DNA from: Proteinivorax tanatarense | Lineage (GTDB): Bacteria; Bacillota; Proteinivoracia; Proteinivoracales; Proteinivoracaceae | NCBI RefSeq assembly: GCF_040267685.1 | Contig: NZ_CP158367.1 | Span: 1,922,001-1,986,000 of the forward strand | Length of the DNA stretch: 64,000 nt | Reading direction: 5' to 3' | Shown here: piece by piece, positions 53,033 to 62,023 of the stretch | Position numbering within the stretch: the stretch's first letter is position 1 | How the letters are laid out: every line of letters starts with the position of its first letter | The notes under the pieces: generated by a model | Seen by the model: only the letters and a program-made list of their open reading frames with translations | The model's database searches: none | What the model was told of the DNA's origin: nothing | Made by a program: the position numbers and the translations under genes

Positions 53033-53164
53033 TTCTAACACCCCTTTTTGCGATAAAGTAAACTTTAGTCAGTAGGATTTTCTCCCCTAAATATAATTGG
53101 CATACTAGCTATCGGCTTTTGGCAACTAAAAAACTCTAAATATATTATGCACAACATCCTCTTT

Positions 53165-53200
53165 TTTAATTAGTTTAATTAGTTTAATTAGTTTAATTTA
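53165..53200. repeat. 9-bp tandem repeat, four units
   Basis: TTTAATTAG is repeated three times exactly and a fourth time as TTTAATTTA, starting at 53165. It lies between the gerA operon start and the terminator of the next gene. A role as an upstream AT-rich promoter element of gerA is possible. The rest of 53033-53164 has no clear promoter match. Confidence 0.75.
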
Positions 53201-53207
53201 TTAAAAT

Positions 53208-53247
53208 AAAAAGTTCTTGATGCCCTTAACAAGGTACAAGAACTTTA
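53208..53247 (-). terminator. Terminator after the secreted unknown gene
   Basis: AAAGTTCTTG and CAAGAACTTT make a 10-bp stem with a 17-base loop, just after the stop codon of the gene to the right. Confidence 0.7.
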
Positions 53248-53256
53248 CACAGTAGC

Positions 53257-53940
53257 TTAACTTTTTTTGTTTCTAATTCCTTGAATAACTTTGATACACA
53301 GAAAAATCAAACCTCCTATAATTATCATCATAACAATAGGTCTAAAAGGATTGAACCACCAATTAACCTTAAACCATGTTACTGGGTATGTAATTAGCTC
53401 CATAAAACTCATATCCTCTTCTTCCCCCAATGTGAGTACATATTTCCCTGTCTGCCCGTGAGAATTAAAAACCGCTATATAATAAGTTCCATCTTCTTCT
53501 AGTTGAAAGGAAAACTGTTGTTTTTTATAGTATGAGGTTTGAGTAAAAGGCTCAAAAAACTCCTCTCTACTATTACCTGGTTCAACAGGTATTGCTCCAT
53601 ATCCACTGGGAACTATATCATTATATTGTTCATTTATGGAAGGTAAATTTTCACCTATTAAAAGTTTAGTTACCATAAAGTTATGATTTCCTTCAATTTG
53701 AGGTATTAATACCTGTGAATAATATTCTTCTTCCTGTAAACCCTGGAACCTGTAATAATCCACTTGTAACTCCTCTTGTAGCTGACTATAAATAGCCTTC
53801 GAATGTTGTATATCTTCTATCTTCCAACTTTTCTCTATTGAACTGATATCTCTATTTATAAAAATACCTTCATGGGCAAGTGTATATGTACTAATGAAAA
53901 TAAGAATAGTAGTTATAAATATAATTTTTTTAAGTTTCAT
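53257..53940 (-). CDS. Exported membrane-anchored protein, unknown
   Basis: The 227-residue protein has a signal peptide (KKIIFITTILIFISTYTLAHEG), an extracytoplasmic domain of about 150 residues rich in aromatic residues and ending in strands (YYIAVFNSHGQTGKYVLTLGE, a pattern seen in pre-peptidase C-terminal or jelly-roll folds) and a C-terminal helix (IVMMIIIGGLIFLCIKVI) followed by a basic tail. So it is anchored with its bulk outside. GAGGAG lies 6 bases before the ATG at 53940. No family recognised. Confidence 0.6.
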   Translation of the reverse strand: MKLKKIIFITTILIFISTYTLAHEGIFINRDISSIEKSWKIEDIQHSKAIYSQLQEELQVDYYRFQGLQEEEYYSQVLIPQIEGNHNFMVTKLLIGENLPSINEQYNDIVPSGYGAIPVEPGNSREEFFEPFTQTSYYKKQQFSFQLEEDGTYYIAVFNSHGQTGKYVLTLGEEEDMSFMELITYPVTWFKVNWWFNPFRPIVMMIIIGGLIFLCIKVIQGIRNKKS

Positions 53941-54070
53941 ATCTGTCTCCTCAAAAAAAAGTATTAGCATATAGATTGTCCCTATTTATTAAATTTATAC
54001 TATAAAAGAGAAGGCGGAAACTCTTAAGGTTTTATAACTTATTCAATCAAAGGGTTGGAACATAAAAAAT

Positions 54071-54102
54071 AATCCTAATCGACGACATTAGGATTGTTTT
54101 TG
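54071..54102 (+). terminator. Terminator-like hairpin in a gene-free stretch
   Basis: AATCCTAAT and ATTAGGATT pair around 7 bases, followed by GTTTTTG on the plus strand. There is no plus-strand gene just before it, so its purpose is unclear. The rest of 53941-54292 shows no gene. Confidence 0.45.
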
Positions 54103-54292
54103 TGGACACGATAGAAGAAAATACCCACGGTAACTACGCAAAAAATGTTTCCAACTAAGTTAATCTAAAAGATCGACACAGAGGTCACTCTCTACCCTTT
54201 TAGGGGATACTGGTAACATGGCTTAGACATAGTAATTTATAAAATCTGCGATGTAAATACCTTTATTTGATGGATATGTTATTGGTTTAAAT

Positions 54293-54325
54293 AAAAATGT
54301 TGAGAGCAGAGCTCTCAACATTTTT
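54293..54325 (-). terminator. Terminator of the methionine gamma-lyase gene
   Basis: A 15-bp perfect stem (AAAAATGTTGAGAGC and its complement) with a 3-base loop, ending 3 bases before the stop of the gene on the minus strand. Confidence 0.85.
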
Positions 54326-54327
54326 AT

Positions 54328-55503
54328 TTAACTTATACCTTGCTCTAAGTCTTCTATAATATCTTGTACATCTTCTATTCCTACTGATAATCTAACTAGC
54401 CCAGGAGTGATTTTTGCTTCTAACCTTTCTTCTTCCGGGACTACAGAGTGGGTCATAGACGCTGGATGTTGAATAAGAGTATCAACATCACCTAAGCTAA
54501 CTGCTAGCTGGCATAGCTTAACTGAGTTCATAAGTTTAACCCCTGCATCATATCCACCTTTAAGTTCAAAAGAAATAAGTCCGCTAAAGCCTTTCATTTG
54601 CTTTTTAGCAAGTTCATGCTGTGGGAAGCTCGGAAGTCCTGGGTAGTGTACTTTTTCAACAGCAGGGTGCTGCTCTAAAAATTCAGCTACCTTTTGTGCA
54701 TTTTCACAAGTTCTATCCATTCTTACAGCTAATGTCTTTAATCCTCTAATTAACAGCCAAGCATCAAATGGTGCAATTATTCCACCGATATCCTTTAAAG
54801 TGGTCATTCTAATACCATCCATTATTTCTTTACTACCAACTAATAGTCCAGCAACTACGTCACCATGCCCACCAATATACTTTGTGGCACTATGAAGGAC
54901 AACATCAGCACCTAACTCTAATGGACTTTGCAGGTATGGAGACATAAATGTATTATCAACGATAACAACAATTCCCGCTTCCTTAGCAATCTTGGTAATA
55001 GCTTCGATATCACAAAGTTTCATAGTGGGATTTGCTGGGGTCTCTAAATAAATTACTTTTGTGTTCGGCTTAATAGCGTCTTTAACTTTTTGAACATCGG
55101 ATGTATCTACAGAAGTAGCAGAAACATTGTAGTCACAAATTATCTCATGTAAAAATGAGTGAGTACAGCCATAAATTGCATCAGAATGAACAACATGGTC
55201 TCCACTTTTTAAAAAGTACATAAGCACCGCAGAAACTGCTGCCATCCCAGAGCCAAAAGCTAAAGCAGCTTCTCCACCTTCAAGTGCCGCCATTTTTTCC
55301 TCTAATACAGCCTGAGTTGGATTACCTAAACGGGTATAAATGTATCCGGTTTCTTCGCCAGCAAATCGATTTGCACCTTGTTGAACGTTGTCAAATACAA
55401 ACGTAGATGTTTGATACAAAGGAGTAGCTAAAGCGCCATGAAGCTTATCTGGCTTTTGTCCAGCATGTACAGCTAAAGTTTTAAAATCGTGTTTTTTAGT
55501 CAT
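54328..55503 (-). CDS. Methionine gamma-lyase (Cys/Met-metabolism PLP enzyme)
   Basis: At 391 residues this is a standard member of the transsulfuration family. The pyridoxal phosphate lysine is in SATKYIGGHGD (Lys208). The active-site motif YGCTHSF (Cys113) has the cysteine characteristic of methionine gamma-lyases, whereas cystathionine lyases and synthases have other residues there. The enzyme would degrade methionine to 2-oxobutyrate, methanethiol and ammonia; 2-oxobutyrate could then be oxidised by a PFOR-type enzyme. Cystathionine gamma-lyase activity remains possible. AGGAGG precedes the ATG. The ACT-domain regulator encoded upstream on the same strand probably controls it. Confidence 0.85.
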   Translation of the reverse strand: MTKKHDFKTLAVHAGQKPDKLHGALATPLYQTSTFVFDNVQQGANRFAGEETGYIYTRLGNPTQAVLEEKMAALEGGEAALAFGSGMAAVSAVLMYFLKSGDHVVHSDAIYGCTHSFLHEIICDYNVSATSVDTSDVQKVKDAIKPNTKVIYLETPANPTMKLCDIEAITKIAKEAGIVVIVDNTFMSPYLQSPLELGADVVLHSATKYIGGHGDVVAGLLVGSKEIMDGIRMTTLKDIGGIIAPFDAWLLIRGLKTLAVRMDRTCENAQKVAEFLEQHPAVEKVHYPGLPSFPQHELAKKQMKGFSGLISFELKGGYDAGVKLMNSVKLCQLAVSLGDVDTLIQHPASMTHSVVPEEERLEAKITPGLVRLSVGIEDVQDIIEDLEQGIS

Positions 55504-55530
55504 AAAAATTCCTCCTAATAAGTGTTAATT

Positions 55531-55661
55531 TAGGCGATTGCAAAACTCTCCAGCTCTTAAAACCCAATATGTGTTTTTATAGAGAATCCCAAAACCCCGA
55601 CACCTAGTGTCAAGTGATATACTCGGGCAGGGGAAAAAATCTGGTCGTTTGCAATTACCTA
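55531..55661. repeat. Dispersed inverted-repeat element, copy C
   Basis: The ends TAGGCGATTGCAAAAC (55531) and GTTTGCAATTACCTA (to 55661) form an inverted repeat around 100 bases containing the palindrome GACACCTAGTGTC. The same ends occur at 29245-29388 and 40425-40527. It occupies the leader of the methionine gamma-lyase gene, so it is transcribed with it or supplies its promoter. Confidence 0.5.
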
Positions 55662-55665
55662 GCCT
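55650..55665 (-). promoter_or_regulatory. Possible sigma-54 (-24/-12) promoter of methionine gamma-lyase
   Basis: The minus strand reads AGGCTAGGTAATTGCA. Against the consensus TGGCACNNNNNTTGCA the GG and GC pairs have the required 10-base spacing and TTGCA is complete, but three upstream positions differ. It lies about 150 bases before the start codon and 130 bases after the regulator gene whose GAFTGA loop needs sigma-54. It overlaps the right end of inverted-repeat element C. Confidence 0.35.
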
Positions 55666-55793
55666 TTAATTATATTATTAGCAATATCCGTACCAACATT
55701 TACACCCCTATAAATTTGGTTTTTCACACTAATATAAATACATTTCGGAACTTTTTGTTTCCATACATTCTTAAAATCTGGCTAATTCCTTGT

Positions 55794-57368
55794 TTAGCGC
55801 TCTTTTATTTGGAAATCTTCCGTTCCGCTTCTGCAAACTTTTGTTTCCAAATTGTGTTTTTTTAGCTTTTTTCTTACTGCTGTATGGGATATTCCTAAGG
55901 CATCTCCAATTTTTCGAGTTGATTTATATTTTTTTGCAGCTTCTACCAAAAGCTTTTTTTCTAGTTCATTTATTTTTTCTTTTAATGTCCTTCTGTCATC
56001 TGCTTCTTTGCTAAAATTTTGCTCTAAATTTAAAGCATCAACATTAATGTCTTGGTGTGTTGATGTCAATATTACAGCTCTTTCAATCACATTTTCTAAT
56101 TCTCTTACATTTCCCGGCCAATAGTAATTATGCAATGCTTGTGTTGATTTTTCGCTAAATGCACCGACTTGCTTATCCATAACTGTCTGATATTTATCTA
56201 AGAAAAATTTTGCTAACATTATTATATCTTCTGGTCGTTCTCTTAGAGGTGGTATATTTATAGGTATAACATTGATTCTATAATATAAGTCTTCTCTAAA
56301 TTTATTATTATTAACCAACTGCTGAAGTGGTTTATTTGTTGCAGTAATAACTCTTACATCTATAGGTATTTCTTGATTTGATCCAATGCGCCTTATTGTT
56401 TTTTCTTGAAGAACTCGTAAAATTTTCACTTGAATATGCATCGGCATATCACCAATTTCATCTAAAAAAACTGTCCCCCCTTTTGCAAACTCAAACAGAC
56501 CCTGCTTTCCCTCTTTTCTAGCTCCTGTAAAAGCCCCCCCTTGGTAACCAAAGAGCTCACTTTCTAAAAGTGTATGGGGTAAGGCTGCGCAGTTTATGGG
56601 AACAAAAGGATGATTTTTTCTCTCGCTATAGTTATGTATAGCTCTAGCAAATAGTTCTTTTCCTGTACCACTTTCTCCTTGTATAAGAACAGTGGCCTCA
56701 CTTTGTGCCGATAGTTTTGCTAGCTCAACCCGTTGTTTCATTTTTTCACTATTAAAAACAATCTGTTCAAAGGTTATGTCATTAGGCTTTGTCAGCGAAT
56801 ATACCAACTGTCTTACTTGTCTCATATCCTGCATGGTTGCAACTACACCCATAGTGTTTCCGTAATCATCTTTAATAGGTTTTCCTGTAGTTAAATAATG
56901 AACCTGCCTGTTATTAATTTTTAAAATCATCTCTTTATTTTCGTAACCTATGCCAGATTTTAATGTTTTTAACATAGGTACATCTTTGTTTAACACCTTA
57001 CTAACATGTTTCCCCAAACTTTTATCTGCGGAGAGATTTAAAATAGTTTGAGCTGCTTGATTTAAACCGTTTACCTTACCCTGTTGGTCTATGGACATAA
57101 TTCCCTCGGAAACAGCTTCAATGGTTTCCGACAGCTGTCTTTCTTTTTTTTCTATAGGAAGTACAGTAATCTCTTCGATAAATTCAATATCACGATCAGT
57201 TTCTAACTCAATTTTTAATTTCTCTTGTCCTTGCTGTGCATCAAACTTAATAAAAATTTCTCTAGGAAGAACTTCCATTGCTTGTATATTTACTTTATGG
57301 TTATTGAAGATATTTAGTACGTCTAGTACCATACCCACCCTGTCTTTTGTGTGTATTTTCCAACGCAT
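55794..57368 (-). CDS. Sigma-54-dependent regulator with ACT and PAS domains (TyrR-like)
   Basis: The 524-residue protein has an N-terminal ACT domain (about 1-70, [20 protein letters not shown]), a PAS domain (80-185), a sigma-54 AAA+ domain (203-430) and a C-terminal Fis-type helix-turn-helix ([20 protein letters not shown]). Walker A is GESGTGKE near 231, the sigma-54 contact loop GAFTGA is at 278-283 and Walker B FLDEIGD near 301. ACT domains sense amino acids, so with methionine gamma-lyase next on the strand, a switch of amino acid breakdown by methionine or a related compound is likely. No operator can be named. Confidence 0.9.
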   Translation of the reverse strand: MRWKIHTKDRVGMVLDVLNIFNNHKVNIQAMEVLPREIFIKFDAQQGQEKLKIELETDRDIEFIEEITVLPIEKKERQLSETIEAVSEGIMSIDQQGKVNGLNQAAQTILNLSADKSLGKHVSKVLNKDVPMLKTLKSGIGYENKEMILKINNRQVHYLTTGKPIKDDYGNTMGVVATMQDMRQVRQLVYSLTKPNDITFEQIVFNSEKMKQRVELAKLSAQSEATVLIQGESGTGKELFARAIHNYSERKNHPFVPINCAALPHTLLESELFGYQGGAFTGARKEGKQGLFEFAKGGTVFLDEIGDMPMHIQVKILRVLQEKTIRRIGSNQEIPIDVRVITATNKPLQQLVNNNKFREDLYYRINVIPINIPPLRERPEDIIMLAKFFLDKYQTVMDKQVGAFSEKSTQALHNYYWPGNVRELENVIERAVILTSTHQDINVDALNLEQNFSKEADDRRTLKEKINELEKKLLVEAAKKYKSTRKIGDALGISHTAVRKKLKKHNLETKVCRSGTEDFQIKER

Positions 57369-57521
57369 TTTATCCCTCCCAAGTTTAAGATTACAAAACC
57401 CTACAAATTTTTATATAACGGCTTTCTAAAGTTTTAAAGCACCTCCCAACTACCTAGTAGGGGGTTAAGATCTGGCATTATGCAGTTTCCCCTAAGTTGC
57501 TGGGGCTTTCGCTATCATTAT

Positions 57522-59222
57522 TTAAAGACTAACTAAATGAACAGCCGGTCGTTCAAACAGACCCGTCTTTTGGGTGTAGTCAAATAAAACAAAGGTAGTT
57601 TCTTTTTTGCAATGAATGGGATTATAGCAGAACTTTTCCACTACAATTTTTTTATATATTTCTGTTGGCCTTTTTCCTGTTAGGCTGGGAAGATATTTTG
57701 CAGTATTTTCTTCGTTTTTTAAAAACTCAAACACCGTATCTTTCAATTTAGCCTGCTGCCGGAAAAAACTAGGTAACCTGTGGGTTCTTTTATGTTGAAG
57801 ATAATCAAATACCAGTAGTTCTTCAATAACTATTCTATCAACTTTATTTTGCCCAAATTCCAGCAAAATTTTAAACTTGTCGTCGTGGGAGATGTTTTTA
57901 TTTAACAACCCCTTTTCCACAAAAAAATGGTGCAAATCTTCAAAAAAATTAAATTTACTACTGTATTTTTCTAAAATGAAAGCTATTGTGGAATCATATT
58001 TATGGCTGTTGTAATACGTTTCTACTACTGCTTCTATATCCTTTAAATAACTTATGTCGCTATAACTCATATAATTATTTTCTAATATTTCATATGGTGG
58101 AAACTTGTTATATTTATACCCATGCTTTTCCGCCTCTTTTTTTATTTTAGAACCTTTGAGCATCTTTAAAAATCCTAACTGAAGCTTATGGGGTTTTAAG
58201 TCTACTACATTATCAAAGGATTTTTTAAAGCTATCAATATCCTCGTAGGGCAATCCGGCTATAAGATCTAAATGCTGATGAATGTTTTGCATATGATTAA
58301 CAGACTGCACTTTTTCGCTAAGAATGCTAAAGTTTGTAGTCCTATTAATTGCTTTTATGGTTTTTGGATTCGTAGATTGTACTCCTATCTCAAGTTGCAC
58401 CCTATTTTTGGGCATAGCTGACAAAATTTCTAAGATTTCCATAGAAAGTAAATGAGCTGTAACTTCTAGGTGAAATGTTGAACCGGTTTCAAGCTCTTTT
58501 ATAAATTGGAGTATCTCTATGGTTCGTGAATTTTGACAATTAAAAGTTCTGTCCACAAATTTTATGGTTCCATCTGCCTGAGCTAGGTGCTTAAGTTCTT
58601 TTTTAATTCTCTCGATGGGAAGAAGTTTAACTTGTTTATGTGTAGATGATAAACAGTAAGAACAGTTAAAGGGGCAACCTCTACTTGCCTCATAATATAA
58701 AAGTTTATTTTTGTATTGTTGCATATCCTCTCCTGCATAGGGGAAAGGCAAATCACTTACACTAACCTCAGCGCAGTAACCTCCATCATGCTCTCGAGTC
58801 AGTAGACCAACACTATTGTAAACTGGCAAACCATCAGCTAGTTTTTCTATTATGTTTGAAAAGATTTCTTCCCCTTCACCTTTGATTATATAATCAACAT
58901 ATGGATGTGATTGAAAAAAATCTTTTCCTTCATAGCTTACTTCTGGTCCTCCAAGAATTATAACAGTGCTGGGTAGAATCTGCTTTAAACTTTGACATAT
59001 TTTTAGAACCATCGATATATTCCATATGTAGCAAGAAAAACCTACTACTTCAGGTTTCTTCCTGAAGATTTCTGCTAAAATTTCATCTAGGTGATTATTT
59101 ATTGAAGGTTCATAGATTTCACTTTCTATATTAACTATATCTTTAACTTTTTGATGTAAATATCGTATAGCGATATTGGTATGTACATATTTTGCGTTTA
59201 TTCCTATAAGCAATGTCTTCAA
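57522..59222 (-). CDS. B12-binding domain/radical SAM protein (DUF4080 type)
   Basis: The 566-residue protein starts with a cobalamin-binding-like domain (MKTLLIGINAKYVHTNIAIR, then LGGPEVSYEG near 91), followed by the radical SAM motif GCPFNCSYCLS near residue 184 (canonical C-x3-C-x2-C) and a TIM-barrel region with EIGVQSTNP. The C-terminal 200 residues are DUF4080. Such proteins are frequent in clostridia; the reaction (possibly a methylthio or methyl transfer, or a rearrangement) is unknown. It ends about 150 bases from the regulator gene, so it may be in a different transcript. Confidence 0.85.
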   Translation of the reverse strand: MKTLLIGINAKYVHTNIAIRYLHQKVKDIVNIESEIYEPSINNHLDEILAEIFRKKPEVVGFSCYIWNISMVLKICQSLKQILPSTVIILGGPEVSYEGKDFFQSHPYVDYIIKGEGEEIFSNIIEKLADGLPVYNSVGLLTREHDGGYCAEVSVSDLPFPYAGEDMQQYKNKLLYYEASRGCPFNCSYCLSSTHKQVKLLPIERIKKELKHLAQADGTIKFVDRTFNCQNSRTIEILQFIKELETGSTFHLEVTAHLLSMEILEILSAMPKNRVQLEIGVQSTNPKTIKAINRTTNFSILSEKVQSVNHMQNIHQHLDLIAGLPYEDIDSFKKSFDNVVDLKPHKLQLGFLKMLKGSKIKKEAEKHGYKYNKFPPYEILENNYMSYSDISYLKDIEAVVETYYNSHKYDSTIAFILEKYSSKFNFFEDLHHFFVEKGLLNKNISHDDKFKILLEFGQNKVDRIVIEELLVFDYLQHKRTHRLPSFFRQQAKLKDTVFEFLKNEENTAKYLPSLTGKRPTEIYKKIVVEKFCYNPIHCKKETTFVLFDYTQKTGLFERPAVHLVSL

Positions 59223-59274
59223 TCTTTTTCATCCTTTCCTTTCTTCTATCACTTAGTTTAAATTATTGCTATTA

Positions 59275-59312
59275 AAAAAGCAATTATCCAACTCTTTGGA
59301 TAACTGCTTTTA
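59275..59312 (-). terminator. Terminator of the 59.3-kb gene
   Basis: AGCAATTATCCAA pairs with TTGGATAACTGCT (one mismatch) around CTCT, flanked by A- and T-runs. Confidence 0.8.
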
Positions 59313-59319
59313 GATTGTG

Positions 59320-60381
59320 CTACATCATTACAAATACAAAAGAATTATTGATGTCATCAACGATTGTTAACAGTTGAGAAATTTGATTCATATCCAAATC
59401 ATCACAAGCTAAGCCAGGGAATGGGTCAGGACAGCACTCATTTAAAATTTGTTCAATATTGTCTAACACATCTCTTACTAGCTGTGGTTCGGTATCGTCT
59501 ATTTCAAAGTCGCACTCCTGCCCTTCTTCAAAAACTACAGATTTACGGTAAAAAGTCGTATCCTCATCTAAGCAAACTTGATCTGGTGGCAACAATCCAA
59601 CCTCCGTCGCTTGAACGTTAACATATGTTGCTAACAGCTGCCTTGCTAAATTGTTTAAAAGAGGCGGTGGGCCAGTTTCAAATATTTCAATATATCTCTG
59701 ATAAATTCCTTGAATGTCAGGTTCTGGAAGGAATAGGTTGTCATCAAAAAACTCGTTTAAAAATTCCGAGCGTCCACCAGGTCCTACGATTGGGATTACA
59801 ACCTCTGTGATAAACTCCTCTAAATTTATTACATTTTGTGCTATCAGCCTTCTTATACCACCTCTCCCTGTTCCCCAAAAACCTATAGTTCTTGCAATTG
59901 GCGGAACACATGGTAAAATTGCGTGAGGTTCAGGTGAATGTAGCGGCAAATCTACTCTACCTGTTTTACAATCTTTTTGTACACAGGCGTCATATACCTT
60001 ATTAACATAAACTTGGTGTTTCTCAAATTCAATTGAATCATTGATAACTTCACACTTAGCAACAGGTACTTCTAGGCAACAATTTAAAACAGTCGATATT
60101 TTTGTAAAAATTCCAACATCTACTAAAATATGGTCATCCATCACATCTACATTTAAACATTTTCCCTTAAAATTCCCTAAAATATTATTGGGGTTATTAT
60201 AAGGAACAACTAGTACAATATCTTTTGGTATGTCAACGCTACCGCTTATAACCATGGTATCATCATTGACTTCATGGATAAGATGAAAAATCACATGTAT
60301 ATTTAACATCACTCTGCTTTTTTTGTTAATTGGCGTTAGTTTTATGGCATCTATACTCACAACATTGATTTCACAGGACAA
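59320..60381 (-). CDS. Unknown protein, possibly spore-coat/SPOCS-like
   Basis: The 353-residue product has a strand-rich N-terminal half (INVVSIDAIKLTPINKKSRV near the start) that resembles SPOCS/DUF3794 domains of sporulation proteins, and a helical, proline-containing C-terminal half with paired cysteines (ILNECCPDPFPGLACDD). There is no signal peptide or membrane helix. The start is probably the TTG at 60381, 6 bases after GGGGGTG; the ATG at 60462 has no ribosome site. A coat or exosporium role is a guess. Confidence 0.45.
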   Translation of the reverse strand: MSCEINVVSIDAIKLTPINKKSRVMLNIHVIFHLIHEVNDDTMVISGSVDIPKDIVLVVPYNNPNNILGNFKGKCLNVDVMDDHILVDVGIFTKISTVLNCCLEVPVAKCEVINDSIEFEKHQVYVNKVYDACVQKDCKTGRVDLPLHSPEPHAILPCVPPIARTIGFWGTGRGGIRRLIAQNVINLEEFITEVVIPIVGPGGRSEFLNEFFDDNLFLPEPDIQGIYQRYIEIFETGPPPLLNNLARQLLATYVNVQATEVGLLPPDQVCLDEDTTFYRKSVVFEEGQECDFEIDDTEPQLVRDVLDNIEQILNECCPDPFPGLACDDLDMNQISQLLTIVDDINNSFVFVMM

Positions 60382-60488
60382 CTCTCGCACCCCCTCTATT
60401 TCATTATATGGGCTAAGAGTTGAACTGTGTAAGAAAAATCTTTTATTATAAGGGATACACATTCGGGAAGTTAATAGCTTTGGATAAG

Positions 60489-61649
60489 TTAATTTGTTTT
60501 AAATTCTTCCTTTATTTTGGCTAAAAGTTGTTTATCTTTTATTACATCAAAACCAGTAAAAGCCATGGCTATAGCTCCCTGTATTAATCTTTCTTTTGCT
60601 ATCTTTGTTACAGTTAAATCAGCCATTTCCTTTGAATGTCCATTTACATTTGGATGGTCTAATCCGATATAGGGATGTATAGCGGGACAAACTAAGCTAA
60701 CATCTCCCATATCAATAGATCCTGCCCCTCCCTTTGGTTTTTCTATATCTTCAACCCCAGCTTGCTTTAAGTTTTTATTAAAAGTTTGGGATAGCTCATT
60801 ATTAGTTTTAAGATTATCGTAGGAGGCTTCATAGTTGCTAATACTAACCGTAGCTCCTGTCATCATTTCTGCCCCTTTAGCTATGTTTCTTATCTTGTGC
60901 ACAACTTCGTTAAGATATTTTCTTTCTTTTGCTCTTATGTAAAACTGGGCTACAGCTTTTTCCGGCACTATATTAGCCGCTTCTCCTCCTTCTTTTATAA
61001 TTCCATGAATTCTAACATCACTGGGTACGTGCTCTCGTAAAGCATTAATACCATTAAATAACATAATTACTCCATCCAGTGCATTAATCCCTTTTTCCGG
61101 TGCTGCAGCGGCATGGCTAGGTTTTCCTGTGTACTCGAATTGTATAGCATCCATAGCCTGTGAAGAACCACTTTCATATGATTTGCCAGCTGAAGGATGG
61201 AGGATCATAGCCACATCTATATCCTTAAAAACACCTTCTTTAACCATATCAACTTTAGCTCCATTGGTTTCCTCAGCAGGTGTGCCAAATACAACTACTT
61301 TACCTCCTAAAGATTCAATTACTTTACTTAAACCTATTCCCGCAGCTACTCCCATAGCCCCAATCATGTTATGACCGCATCCATGTCCCACTCCTGGTAA
61401 AGCGTCATACTCACATAAAAAAGCTACGCTAGGACCTGTTTTTTTACTATCATAAGTTGCCTTAAAAGCTGTTTGTCGACTAGCTATCCCTTTTTCTATT
61501 ACAAATCCATGGTCGGCAAGTAAAGATGTTAATTTTTCTACTGCTTTAAATTCTTCATCACCTAGTTCAGGGTTTTCGTAGATAAATTTATTAATTTCAA
61601 AGAATCTCTCTTGCAAATTGGTAATTTCCTCTTTTATTTTTTGTTTCAA
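60489..61649 (-). CDS. M20 family amidohydrolase (AbgB/carboxypeptidase-like)
   Basis: The 386-residue metalloenzyme has the M20 landmarks: LCEYDALPGVGHGCGHNMIG near residue 80 with metal ligands in GCGHN, EETNGAKVD near 125, and GGAGSIDMGDVS near 315 for the C-terminal metal site. Family members hydrolyse aminoacyl or p-aminobenzoyl-glutamate amide bonds. The ATG at 61667 overlaps the ribosome site GGAGGAG, so the TTG at 61649, 6 bases after it, is the likely start. Monocistronic by position. Confidence 0.88.
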   Translation of the reverse strand: MKQKIKEEITNLQERFFEINKFIYENPELGDEEFKAVEKLTSLLADHGFVIEKGIASRQTAFKATYDSKKTGPSVAFLCEYDALPGVGHGCGHNMIGAMGVAAGIGLSKVIESLGGKVVVFGTPAEETNGAKVDMVKEGVFKDIDVAMILHPSAGKSYESGSSQAMDAIQFEYTGKPSHAAAAPEKGINALDGVIMLFNGINALREHVPSDVRIHGIIKEGGEAANIVPEKAVAQFYIRAKERKYLNEVVHKIRNIAKGAEMMTGATVSISNYEASYDNLKTNNELSQTFNKNLKQAGVEDIEKPKGGAGSIDMGDVSLVCPAIHPYIGLDHPNVNGHSKEMADLTVTKIAKERLIQGAIAMAFTGFDVIKDKQLLAKIKEEFKTN

Positions 61650-61685
61650 GAATAACTCCTCCCACATTTTAAAATTATCAGTTAA

Positions 61686-61718
61686 AATTCAACCCAGACT
61701 AAGAGTCCGGATTGAATT
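61686..61718 (-). terminator. Terminator of the 83-residue gene
   Basis: AATTCAAcCCaGACT pairs with AGTCcGGaTTGAATT (15 bases, two mismatches) around AAG; it overlaps the stop codon. Confidence 0.65.
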
Positions 61719-61968
61719 AGGACATATCTTCAGGATAACGAACAGCAGCATCGATAATTATATTTTTATCTTCTTTATCATATCTTACCATACCGATGAT
61801 GCCATTATCCTCTATAGACTTTAAGTAATCAGAAGCAAAGCATTGAAGAGCTTCCTGGCTATAAGGTTCAGGATACTCTTTTACTTTTTGCAAGTACTCC
61901 TGAGTGGGTACTTGTAACACTTTATGTTGCACATTTACAGTTTTTTGCTGAATTTCTTTTATTGACAT
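61717..61968 (-). CDS. Small protein of 83 residues, unknown
   Basis: The product starts MSIKEIQQKTVNVQHKVLQV, has a helical middle ending DYLKSIEDNG and a strand pair at the end (GIIGMVRYDKED, IIIDAAVRYPE). No family recognised. GAGGTGG lies before the ATG at 61968; the frame runs 28 codons further upstream over the end of the acetyltransferase gene but without a ribosome site. It is probably read together with that gene. Confidence 0.5.
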   Translation of the reverse strand: MSIKEIQQKTVNVQHKVLQVPTQEYLQKVKEYPEPYSQEALQCFASDYLKSIEDNGIIGMVRYDKEDKNIIIDAAVRYPEDMS

Positions 61969-62023
61969 TTTAAACCACCTCTCAGTTAGTTTGAGGTAGT
62001 TTAGTGTATTATATACTCTCTTT

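Noticed and set aside
55504-55793. SAM (S-box) riboswitch before the methionine gamma-lyase gene
   Set aside because: The conserved S-box start and core helices are absent; the palindromes there are better explained by the dispersed inverted-repeat element.
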